A stretch of 64,000 nucleotides of DNA from Delphinus delphis. Taxonomy: Eukaryota; Chordata; Mammalia; Artiodactyla; Delphinidae. Position 1 is the first letter of the stretch. Each line of letters starts with the position of its first letter. The stretch lies in contig NC_082694.2 of NCBI RefSeq assembly GCF_949987515.2, forward strand, positions 57,348,080 to 57,412,079. The letters are read 5' to 3'. A program made the position numbers and the translations under genes. Shown here piece after piece: positions 35,500-46,392 of the stretch. Below the pieces are notes generated by a model, which was given only the letters and a program-made list of their open reading frames with translations, searched no databases and was not told the DNA's origin.

Positions 35500-37514
35500 A
35501 GATCCATAGGCCTCTTCCTCATTTATCCATTTTTATTTAGCTGTTTAGACAAGTGTAAATTTTCCTGTATTTATATGATGTCTCTAGCAATGTGGACATT
35601 CTATGTCAAAAAGCCCTTTTAAGACCTGTCAATTAAGCTTTGGAAAACAATCTAGTCTCTGGATAACTGAAGAATCTTTGAACTGGGATTGCTTAGCCTA
35701 GGTTTCCTAACAATGAAGATTAAACTGCTATCTTGAATATAGCCACCCTCCTTTGGTCATTCACAGCTCCAGAGAGCATTCTACATTTCCTTTTCTTAGT
35801 GAAAAATCTTCCAGGGAAGTTTCATTAGCTCTTTGACCTAATTATACACCAAAATCTTTTGTAAAAAAAAAAAAAAAGACGTGGTATTTGGGGCAGAAAC
35901 ACCTCAAAAGATACTCTGGTTACCAAAAGCAGAAGGAAAAAATAGAAGTATTGAGAAGAATACAGAAAATCTTGAATTCAAGACCTAATTTGCAAAACTA
36001 GTTGAGAAAAATCATTAAATTTCATTCTAATTTTTCTTGTGTAATTAAATGCAGATAACGTAGTTTCCATGCTTACATCAGAGATTGTATATATGCCCTA
36101 AAATGTTTAAACTGCTCCACAAATATTGTTAAATTATTGACTTAAATAATAAGCAAAGTTATTTTAAGAGGAAGAAACTCATACAGCGCTCACCTTACAT
36201 TTAAAGCTATGAACCTTGTTCGACCTCTCTTTGCTCCTCTAAAGTGGCATTGCTTTTTCTACAAAGACACTGTTTTGAAGCACATTATCGATGAAGGGGA
36301 CTTAGGATGCTCAGAAAACTCAGGCTGGATAAAGGTTTGGGAATAGTTATATAAATAAAAGTTCTCTAAATCTGAATTTTTAAACTTTTGAGTTTTCTAC
36401 TTTAAAATGTTATTTTCCTACTGTTGGTTATGTTGGCTCTTTTGTTCACAACATTCCACAAAGCTTCATTAGAGAAGGTATGTTCTAAAATTGTTGACAA
36501 AATTTCCTGAAGGGAATACAAATATATATTATCTCTAGCATTAGAAATGGTACACATCGAAGGAGAATGAACCCTTCTGTGATTCTCTAATTTAAGAAAT
36601 AAAATAAATGAAATCTACCTCTCCTGTAAACTTTTATTAGAGAATGAGAATGATGCTGTAAATTAAAAATCTTATTTAAAAACACAAATTCAAGATCATT
36701 TGAAATTAAAATCAATGCAGCATACTTTTGGCATCTGAGTAAGTTCCGTATTGCATGGGTGTCTGTCTTGTTACTTGATTCTTTAGTAAATACTGCGCTG
36801 TAGATACACCTGCCTCACTTTTTCCCATTTCAGGATGAAAGCTTTTTTAATGGAGGGAACTTGGAAGAATTTTTTTATTAAAATAACCTATTTCTTTGCA
36901 ATTGTGCTATTGTAAAACAGCTGATTGCAATGGTAGTGAAATCACTAACTTCTGTATTGGAGATACTCCTAGAATGTTCTAGGTGCATTCATAGCCAGAC
37001 TTTATAAGCTCAATATAATCCTGTGATTAGTTCCAGGAAAATGGAGTGAAGCGTTTCAAACCTGATTTTTGTAAGTGGTCTAGGATTTATAGCTTCCAAC
37101 ACCATAAGTAGTAGGAATTATTTATACATCACGGATTTAAATGATCACTATCAATAAGACAACTACTTTTTAAAAAATCATCTGTTATAACTAATAAGCA
37201 AATTAAACAAGGTTTAGACTGTGTATTTCTTCTAGTTTCTTTGGTCACATGATGGGTCTCATTTCCTCAGTCTCCACTGCGTGTGATTACATAGATATAT
37301 CCTGTAGAATGGAGGTATATTTACAGGGCCAGTCTCTTGTCAGTGGCTGTAATTAAGGAGACTAATTGGCTGGAGAAGAATGGGAATCTTAGCACAAGAT
37401 TCTACACAAAGACTTAAAACTAAACGAAATAAAAATTTGTATACAAACCAAAAAAGCTAAAACATTGGTCTTATTAAATTCTCTAGTTATATAGTGTCTT
37501 TTTATAAGTTGTTA
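35500..37514. other. Unassigned AT-rich sequence, possibly conserved in part
   Basis: No gene or repeat is recognised. Parts near 36840-37140 and 37300-37390 have a mixed composition with motifs such as CTGTAATTAAGG and ACTAATTGGCTGG that resemble conserved enhancer-type DNA. This is a visual impression only. Confidence 0.4.
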
Positions 37515-37850
37515 TCCGTGTTGCTTTTTTAATTTATTTTTTGTTTGAGATAACATTCGTTCATAATATTAAGCTTCATGTGTACAACATTACATTTCTA
37601 CTTCTGTATACACTACAGAGTGATCACCACCAAAATTTTTTTCCACCCATCACCACACAGTTGACCCCTTTACCCATTTCACTCTCCTCCCTTGTCTGAC
37701 AGCCACTATTCTGTTCTCTGTACCTGCATGTCTGTTTGGTTTAGTTTGTTCACTTAGTTGGGATTTTTTGTTTGTTTGCTTGTTTTTTATATTCCACATG
37801 TGAGTGAAATCATACAGTGTTTGTCTTTCTCAGTCTGACATATTTCCAAG
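37515..37850 (-). mobile_element. Old L1M 3'UTR fragment
   Basis: The plus-strand text is the complement of an L1M 3'UTR: 'tttgagataacattcgttcata', 'tgtgtacaacattacatttc', 'tatacactacagagtgatcacc' and 'ccacatgtgagtgaaatcatac'. It is diverged and non-coding. Confidence 0.7.
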
Positions 37851-38532
37851 TGTTGATTTGAAATTTGCAAATGTATACAACCCACCTGGTTCAAAAATGG
37901 AAATGCTGTTAAAGGCCATGAAGCAGTAGCTTATTTACAAGTTATTAAATTCAGTGACTAGAACAAGAATTTAGTGTGCATCGGCAGGTCACAGAGCACT
38001 ATATTATTTGCTAGGATTTATATGTGGTTTCACACAGTCCAAGAGAAAGCTTTCTCTGGTCCTTCTCAGCAACAGAAAGATGGTCATGCAATTATCTTAC
38101 ATACTCTGATTCTCATTCTCAGTCAATAACTGAACAGCAACAACAATCCGCTGACCTATAATGTGATTATATAATCTAATCTATAATCTACTGATCTGAT
38201 TTATAATCTGGTCTCTAAGCTTAATCTTGTCTACAACTCTAAAACTTGAGTTAAATTCATAGTCCAAAATTATTTGAGATCTTAGAAAATTACGTTGTCA
38301 GCTTTTAGAAAGTAGGAAGTATCTAATATGTCATTAATATTATACACATACAGACGTATCTTTGAACTGCATGGGGGAAACAGATGTATATTTAGCATTG
38401 TATTGCCCATCATTTATATGAACTTATCAGACTGTAAAATTTCCTCAGACTGTTCTTATTTTCAGTTAAGGAGAAATATTTTTTCACAGTTCTCTAATTT
38501 TCAGTTTCATTTTTAGTGGAATCAGAACCTCA
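37851..38532. other. Unassigned sequence
   Basis: I recognise no gene or repeat. A short TATAATCT-rich patch at 38155-38215 repeats 'tctataatctactgatctg'-like units. Confidence 0.45.
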
Positions 38533-38546
38533 AGATCAACATAGTG

Positions 38547-38754
38547 GGGCTTCCCTGGTGGCGCAGTGGTTGAGAGTCCGCCTGCCGATGCAGGGGACAC
38601 GGGTTCGTGCCCCGGTCTGGGAAGATCCCACATGCTGCGGAGTGGCTGGGCCCGTGAGCCATGGCCGCTGAGCCTGTGCTTCCGGAGCCTGTGCCCCGTG
38701 ACGGGAGAGGCCACAACAGTGAGAGGCCTGCGTACCACAAAAAAAAAAAAAAAA
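38547..38754 (+). mobile_element. CHR-type SINE
   Basis: Full-length SINE starting GGGCTTCCCTGGTGG, with A-box (GGCGCAGTGG), perfect B-box (ACGGGTTCGTGCCC) and a pure A-tail. Target duplications AGATCAACATAGTG lie at 38533-38546 and 38755-38768. High CpG retention and the pure tail suggest a young copy. Confidence 0.95.
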
Positions 38755-38969
38755 AGATCAACATAGTGTCACTAGATTTTTGTTACTTTATTTAATACTC
38801 CAAATCAAAGATTTGAGTTTCTAGTTGTGTTTTCCCTTAAATGTGAGTTTTATGTTTCTAAGGATTGATACGTAAGTCACATTTATACATCCACCTACAA
38901 GTTGTGCCTCTTCCTACAATTTCTTTTCTTTTAATCAATGGATGGTTTTCTCAGCAGATTCCTATATTA

Positions 38970-39180
38970 ATGTGGTAGTTAAGACCATAAACTCTTAGTT
39001 AGGAAACTTGGGTTTGAATTTTTTCTGCTAATTACTAACTATGCAACTTTAGACAACATATTTAACCACCCTACGCCTCAGCTTTCTCAGGGTTCCTATA
39101 CAGATTAAATTGTTCAATACATGTAAAGGGTCAAAGAGTAACTGATACAAAATAATACTCTCACTATTATTATCATTATT
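38970..39180 (+). repeat. MIR SINE
   Basis: Plus-strand MIR order: 'tgtggtagttaagaccataaac', 'aacttgggtttgaatt', 'aactatgcaactttagacaac', 'cctcagctttctcag' and an AT-rich 3' end. It is diverged but covers most of the element. Confidence 0.72.
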
Positions 39181-42100
39181 TTTTATCACAGGTAAAAATA
39201 TATAGGTGGATTATCAGTTGGGAAACTTTCTATCTGCTCAATTTCTCAGATAAATAATCATTCCAGAAGTAACACTGGCATATTCTAACCTGTGAGTCCT
39301 GATGTCTTGGCTACAGGAGTCTAGGAAGAGTTTATCTCCAAATAACTGTCAAAGGCAGAAGCAGGAATGTGAAACAGAATGGTTGGGGGGTAGGGTTAGT
39401 GGTTTGATGAGAGACCAGAGGGTTTACTGGTGCTTGCTCCTGAGGCTGAAAGGTGAATTCATACAAGTTGTTGGGGAAAGAAGAGCGGAATGGCATTGCC
39501 TTTAGAAACACTATGTGGCCATGGGTGGGCATGCAAAGTTTAGCACCTAGGAGTGGCAGATTCCAAGGTCTCAGATGAGAAAGGTGGGCTTGCAGTAGAA
39601 CAATGCAAAACCTGGGCCATATGGCAACCCAGGTCTTTAGGGACTGGAAAGAGAGGTTGGATCTGAGATCAGAGGTATCAGTTCTCTGTCAAAAGGGACA
39701 ACTGCTCAGATACCAGTGACTTGGCAGCAGGCCTTTAAGTGAATGGCAGCTAACTCACTTGACCCTGAGGTGAAGCGCACCAAAGCAGAGGTTCTTTATG
39801 TGACCAAGGCTCTAAGTTGTCAGGGGGCCAATGGTAGGTAGCCTATTTTGTGTGCCTGGTGAGGACAAGCAGCTGACCTCAGCATTGGTTATGGTGATAG
39901 GCTGTTCATAAGTGAATGGAGGGTTGAATTCTTTCAATTACTTTACTTCACCATATTCACCATTTCTTACATTTCTTACGTTTGGTATTTGCTGCCTCTC
40001 GAATCCCAGTATATACTCAGTGGGCCTGGCTTGCTCACTGCCAACGATCACCACCCTGGAGCCACGTAGCTGACTCTGTCCCACTGTTGGTAGCATTGTT
40101 CATTTCCATGCCCTTTCTCAGAGCAGGTAGAAACCTCACGGCTGAATTCACACTGCCCAGCACTTCTGCAAACCTGTACACCACCCCTCTTCACCAACCC
40201 GGTACACCATCTCTCCTCTGTTCTGCAGTGTCAGCCTTATTCTGTCTTCCTTCAGATGTCCCACAGGACAGCTGTCTTCATGTTCTCTTGTCAGGATCTA
40301 CCAGATTTATTCCATTAAACCCCTCACTGAAGAACAAGGAAGTGTGCTCCACGTGACAGATATTCCCCCTATAGGCCAGGATATTTCTACTTTATGTAGC
40401 TCTAGAGAGAGTGATGAAAAGTCAGCATAAATTAAAGCATCATCAGCCCCATCTTCTTTTCATATACACTAAACAAGCTGAATGAGAAAATGAAAACATC
40501 CTGATTATTTTAATAAGCATTAATTTAAATTTTACAAGGTGAGAATTGTGTACAATTCAACAAATAAATGGATTGAGAGAGCAGGAAATCACAATCAAAA
40601 CCTCAAAAGTATCTAATTCCCACCCCTATCCCACCTCTCTTATATGTAAATCCCTCAAAAAAGGTGAAATAACTTGCTGATATGTTTTCCTACTAAAGTG
40701 TTTGAATGCAAAAAGGATGCCCTTATTTGTAAGTGATTGTCCCAAATGCCCATTTATTTGCTCTTTTACCCTTTTCCTAAAAATAATTCATCACCCCTGT
40801 CTCTCTGCTCAAATGCGTCTTGACTCTAAAAACATAAAAACAAAAGAACTAAGGTTTCTACAGAGATGAGTACGTCTAGTAGCTGTTGCTCTCCAAACTG
40901 TTCTTTTTGAAATATTCTTCCAAAAAGAGTCCTGATAGAAATGTTCCTGTCTCACGGAGCATCTCCGCCTCTCAGGCCTGACACGGCTAAGCCAGGAGAA
41001 GGAAACCGTTTCACCTGTTTCCTAAAGGGTACTATAGGTGGCTATTTCACTTTGTGTTGTCTTAAGTCTAAATTGAGATATTTAAAAACAATAGCACATT
41101 ACGTGTTAGGACTTTTAAAGGTTAATCTAATTTTTGTCAATGTTCTGGTTACAAAGTTCATAGGTTTTGAATGGTTTTCCTCAGTCCTATCTTCCCTCAC
41201 AATCTCTGACTTTTCTGAACTGAGGATTTTCAGAAACACGTATAGGGTAGTGGAGCAGGAATGTTTAGTTTTTCTGAGCTGTGCATCCTGGTACTAAGTT
41301 GGGGAGAAGCACTGAGGCTCAGAAGGATAGTTCATACTGTAAAGTATAACAGTAAATTTGAGGGGCACACTTTAATAATGTTTAGGTCTACAAAGTGAGA
41401 GATTTACAGTAGTGACACCACAGCCAAATATTTTCACATCAACCAGTTCTTTTCATATTTGAATGCATGGCCCTAATACAGACAGGACTTTTTTGTACAG
41501 AAAGGACGTTTTTTAGTTAAAATATCTTAACTGTTTCCGAGCATTAGGATGGGAATGAAGCCTCATCAATTAAACATTCCATATTTCCTTTTCTTATAAC
41601 CATTGCCTACATGTGAAATTTAAAATAATTCACAGTGTATAAAATCGGAACATAAGATAGGGCTGAGAAATGGGACTGATTCTGGTAAAACCAATCACGT
41701 TATTCATTTGAACACATTTTCTTAAGGAATACAGACAAAAGGAGAAAATGAAGTTAGTAATTACTCCTTCAATTAGGTTCGTGGTGACCTTGTGCAAATT
41801 CTCCTATAATTCTCAGTAAAAAGACACATTCCAAGCCCACAGTACACAGCATAATTACAGAAGTCATTCAGGAAGAAAAAAAAATAGCCTCAAGTTGTTG
41901 ATTCCAGCTGTTCTCCCAAAATGAATCAGAAATTGAGCACTCCAGACCTCCCTTAACAATAGCTTTAAAGTTAAATGGGGATTGGTGACCAAGGATACAG
42001 GCTTGCACAGGAGGCCTTCTGAGATAAATACCTATCCAGCTCAGAAACACACACCTGAAGAAGAAAATTAATCAACCATATTAATAATTACAGACGTGTA

Positions 42101-42311
42101 AATTTTTTTTTTCTTTTAATTGTTAACGACAGGTCTGCCTCACAGGTGGAGAATTCTCTTTTTCTTGAAAGTAAATTTTGGCAAATCTGACACATTATGT
42201 TTGCACATAGGCTTATGTCAACCTGTTGAGGCAACAATGATGCAGTGATTCATGAGCTTGGTAACTTACAAATTATTCATCGTTCAGAAATCTGGGTAGA
42301 TTTAGAAGTAG
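39181..42311. other. Unassigned sequence
   Basis: This is the longest stretch without a recognisable repeat. The frames at 39982-40356 (124 aa) and 40941-41297 (118 aa) are the longest here. Neither shows a domain, signal peptide or homology that I recognise, and no splice-consistent exon structure is visible, so I do not call them genes. The part at 41640-41800 looks like possibly conserved non-coding DNA. Confidence 0.4.
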
Positions 42312-42475
42312 ATGAGTATAGTGGTTAAGTGGAGGGTCTCAGATTAGACAAACTGAAGTTGAATTCTGGCTCTGTTGTTGATTGTGTGACCTTGGTCCCT
42401 CAACCTCGCTGAGTCTCAATTTCCTCAGTTACAACAAAGTACAAAACTCATGGTGTGTGTTACAACTGAATTTAA
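42312..42475 (+). repeat. MIR SINE
   Basis: Clear plus-strand MIR: 'agtggttaagtggagggtctc', 'gaattctggctctg', 'tgtgtgaccttggtcc', 'cctcgctgagtctcaatttcc'. It keeps the tRNA-like head and the conserved core. Confidence 0.85.
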
Positions 42476-43524
42476 CATTGCCTGTAAAGCCAGTAGAGCT
42501 CAGTAAATTTTAGATCTGGATAGAGATTGGGATAACCTTATTAACTGGATATAGCTTGATATAGCATACAGAGACTAACAAATGGTGTACTTTTAATTAA
42601 CTTCCAATTTTCTTGCTTCCAATTTCTTAAAAACTCATAAGTAATGGTAAGAACCTTTATAAAGACTTTTTGACTGTGCTCAAAATCTGAATGAACAAAT
42701 GAAGACTCCTTATCAGCTAGGATATAAAAAGTCACAGGACTCTTACTGCACACAGCATAACAATGAGAATAAGACAGATAAGCCAAAAACTCGTGGCATT
42801 TTTAAACTGAGCAGAGAGCTGAGGAAACAAAGAAAACTAAATGAACTAAATTACAGAAAATAATGAGCATTTCCTAAGAAAGAAGAGGTCCAAGTCTGCT
42901 TTTCTCTATGCAGAATAGTGAGAAAAGGCAAAATCCACTACAGATGGCTGTAAGGAAGAATCAGTCAAAGTTTTAATGGCCATGTGTGGACATGCATGAT
43001 GGATTAGAATCCTGAGAAGCCCTAAGCACAGTGCAAATTTGCATCCATTTGCCAATTCTTTCCCCTGGGCCTTCCAAGAGTGCAACAGGGTAGAGTGCCT
43101 AAAGATGGGATTAGGTCAAGAGAGCTGAGAGAAGGCCCCGCTGAGGTTCTTGAGACCATCATTAATTGCAAGACACTGACATTGCTTAAGGTGCAGTTAG
43201 GGCAGGACAATAGGTAATTTCCTCCTGGTGGCTTCCGGAAGGACAGATGTAACTGATATAATTCTCTCTGAGGAACTCTATAAATTCATCAAGTATAAGG
43301 CTGACATGCCAAACACTGGGAGTAGATTTCAGGCACTGAGAGAAAGCTGCCGAAGCAACACAGGCCTACGTCAAAGGCACTTCAGCAAACACCCAAAGGC
43401 TGGGATTGGGGAACCAGGGAAGAAAGGGATCTACTAAGGGGCAGAAAACTGGCATTGCGATCAGAGAGCAAAGAGATCACCCATGTACCCTTCAGTTGGA
43501 TAGCAGGCAATAAAGCAGAGGTGG
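42476..43524. other. Unassigned sequence
   Basis: No gene or repeat is recognised. The plus frame at 43228-43437 (69 aa) and the minus frame at 43022-43210 have no signature that I can support. Confidence 0.45.
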
Positions 43525-44350
43525 ATCTAATTAAAATGAAAATTTTACTGGAAGTCCTAACTGGGAAGAAGCAATGAAAAGCATAAAATCTATATACAAA
43601 GGAAGAAGTAACACGTTTTTATTCACAGGTAACCTGATTGTTATGTAGAACACTATGAATCCTAAAAACTACTAACAAAAAAAAGCATAACTAATGATAG
43701 AACTAGTAGCAGAATTACAAAAGTCAAAGGCAGTAACTTGCTGCACCTGGGAGATACTGGCTCACAAGAGCTGATTTTTTTTTTTTTAATTTTCAGGAAT
43801 TTTATGTGCAGGTTGTAAAGCACAGAAATTAATAAAAATTTAACTTATAATGAAATAAGTTGTATTAAAATCAAAGGTATACCCAGAAATGATCACCTCC
43901 TAATATATTTTATACATTTTAACAATATCTATGGTTTGAGGATATTTACATCTACTGTATGTGTATGATGGAAATACCATAGAATGACGTGCTACTGCAC
44001 ATGTTATCCTAATTCATTGTTCAGTGATGTGCACTGGTAGCTTGAAATCTGCCATGGTATTTATACCATGAAAATCAGCCAACACTGCAAACTTGAGCTC
44101 TTTTTCACTCCAACACTGGTTATTAGACATTTACCAACACAACACAGGCCACTGGATATAAAATTAATCACATTTCTATATACCAGAAATAATCAGAAAT
44201 AATCTAAAACATCAAATGCCTAGATAGAAAATATGAAATATATGCAAAATATCTAACAGAAATAGAACACAGGAATACAGAAAATAGGCAAATATGCTGA
44301 GATGAAGTAGACTTAACTATGGATTATGGGTTGTATATGGATTATTAAAA
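43525..44350 (+). mobile_element. Old L1M ORF2 fragment (host of later insertions)
   Basis: Decayed L1M ORF2. 'ctggaagtcctaactgggaagaagcaa' marks the region just before the RT active site, 'gattgttatgtagaacactatg' the region just after it, and 44150-44350 continues ('ggatataaaattaatcacatttctatatacc'). It is interrupted by an unidentified segment at about 43750-44149 and cut at 44351-44359 by the full-length L1. It resumes inverted at 50196-49956 and, on the plus strand, at 51671. Confidence 0.7.
43750..44149. repeat. Unidentified insertion splitting the L1M
   Basis: About 400 bp with no similarity to L1 sit between adjacent parts of L1M ORF2. The segment begins near 'ctgcacctgggagatactgg' and ends near 'cacaacacaggc', with a 14-T run at 43775. 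By position it should be a mobile element, probably an old DNA transposon, but I see no clear inverted ends and cannot name it. Confidence 0.4.
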
Positions 44351-44359
44351 CCCAATATT

Positions 44360-45470
44360 AGGGCAGAGTCAACATGGCAGTGTGGGAAGATGACAAGTCA
44401 GCATCTCCTCTCAACTAGGGCAACTGCTGGCCACTGGTGGGGAACCCTGATGCCCAAGGAGATGGGAGGAACCCCCAAGTGAACCAGTAGGAAATGGGGG
44501 GACTGAAGGGGAAGGAGAAGTGGAGGCCAGACAGGATTGGTGCCCCTGAGGCTGGGGAGATCAGGAGACGCAGGTGGATGGAGCCATGTGGGAGAAGCAG
44601 GAGAGGAGTGGAGGGTATTTGCCCCACCTACTTGGGCCCAGGGAGGCTGCTGAGCTCCCAGGCTGGTCCCTTGCCCTCCAAGGCCCCAACCCCTGCCACA
44701 TTGGTCCTGGGGGCATAGGAAGGAGGCTGAGGGGGAGAACAGGAGAGGCAGACAGGAGGAGCCTCTGGAACCAGAGGAGCAGGAGAGGAGATGAGGGCAT
44801 TTGCCCTGCCCACTTGAGCCCAGGAAGCCTGCTAGCCTCCCAGGTGAGGTCCCCCATGCTCTGGGACCAGGGGTGGGGGGCATGCCTGGGGCCCTTCTGT
44901 TCCAGTTGAGCCAAAGCCCCACCTCCCACAGCCCCCAGGGCCTTTCCAGCCCTGTGGGTCCTAAGCATAGGCCCCACCCACACCCAAAGCTTACCCTTGC
45001 TTAGGCTCCACCCTCCAGAGCCAAGGCCTTTCCCTGCTTTTTTCTTCTTCTTTTTTTCTTCTTTTCCCTCCTCCTCTTTTTACTGTTGTGGTACAGTTGT
45101 TTCATCTATATTATTAGTTTCTTAGTCTAATTTTATTTTTTACTTTGTTATTGTTCTCTTCTTTTTTTTTTTTTGCCACCCCACGCAGCTTGCAGGATCT
45201 TGGTTCATGAGCCAGGGGTCAGGCCAAAGCTCCTGCAGTGGGAGCTCCGTGTCAGAACCACTGGACTAACAGAGGAACTCAGACCCAAGGGAATATTCAT
45301 CAGAGTGCAGTCTCAGTTAGGTCCTTATCTCGGCACCAAGACCCAGCTCTACCCAACAGCCTATAAACTACAGTGTTGCAAGCCTCAGGTGAAACAACCA
45401 GTAAGACAGAAACACAATCCCACACGTTAAAAAAAAAGAAAAATTAGATGGCAAAAAAAATATATCACAG
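44360..45470 (+). promoter_or_regulatory. L1 5'UTR with tandem monomers
   Basis: This is the GC-rich leader of the younger L1. A unit containing GCAGGAGAGGAG...TTTGCCC...CCCACTTG...GCCCAGG occurs at 44597 and again at 44779, a 182-bp tandem period. A C/T-rich part (45030-45175) follows, and then a block starting 'ccaccccacgcagcttgcagg' typical of cetartiodactyl L1 leaders. The open minus-strand frames 44398-44922 (174 aa) and 44561-44983 (140 aa) overlap in two frames and reflect the GC-rich composition. Confidence 0.75.
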
Positions 45471-46388
45471 ATGAAGGAGCAAGGTAAAATCCTACAAGAC
45501 CAAATAAATGAAGAACAAACTGTCAATCTACCTGAAAAAGAATTCAGAGTAATGATAGTAAAGATGATCCAGAATCTCAGAAATAGAATGGAGGCATGGA
45601 TTGAGAAAATACAAGAAATGTTTAACCAAGATCTAGAAGAACGAAAGAACAAACAGAGATGAACAACACAATAACTGAAAAGATAGACCAAAAGGAATCA
45701 ATAATAGAATAACTGAGGCAGAAGAATGAATAAGTGAGTTAGAAGACAAAATGGGGGAAATAACTGCTGAGGAGCAGAGTAAAGAAAAAAGAATGAAAAG
45801 AATTGAAGACAATCTCAGAGACCTGTGGGACAATACTAAATGAACCAACATTTGAATTATAGGGCTCCCAGAATAAGAAGAGAAAAAGCAAGGATCTGAG
45901 AAAATATTTGAAGAGATAATCGTCGAAAACTTCCCTAACATGGGAAAGAAAATAGCTACCCAAGTCCAGGAAGAGTCCCATACAGGATAAACCCTATGAA
46001 AAACATACCAAGACACATATTAATCAAACTAACAAAAATTATAATAGAAGAAAAAGTATTAAAAGCAGCAAGGGAAAAACAAAAAATAACATACAAAGGA
46101 ATCCCCATAAGGTTATCAGCCGATTTTTCAGCAGAAACCCTTCAGACCAGAAGGGGGTGGCAGGAAATACTTAAAGTGATGAAAGAGAAAAACCTACAAC
46201 CAAGATTACTCTACCCAGCAAGGATCTAATTCAGATTTGATGGAGAAATCAAAAGCTTTTCAGACAACCAAAAACTAAGAGAATTTAGCACCACCAAACC
46301 AGCTTTACAACAAATGCTAAAGAAACTTCTCTATGTAGGAAACACAAAAGAAGAAAAAGATCCACAAAAACAAACCCAGAACAATTAG
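45471..46388 (+). pseudogene. L1 ORF1 pseudogene
   Basis: Starts MKEQGKILQDQINEEQTVNL (45471) and reads openly to 45662 with a coiled-coil-like heptad stretch (RVMIVKMIQNLRNRMEAWIEKIQEM). The C-terminal RNA-binding half is seen in 45996-46229 (RHILIKLTKIIIEEKVLKAAREKQ, LSADFSAETLQTRRGWQEILKVMKEKNLQP). It ends at TAG 46386-46388. About 305 residues would be expected, but frameshifts near 45663 and later split it. Confidence 0.85.
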
Positions 46389-46392
46389 GAAA

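Noticed and set aside
39982..40356. 124-aa open frame
   Set aside because: It has no recognisable motif, and the length is within chance for a stretch with higher GC. I left it as unassigned sequence.
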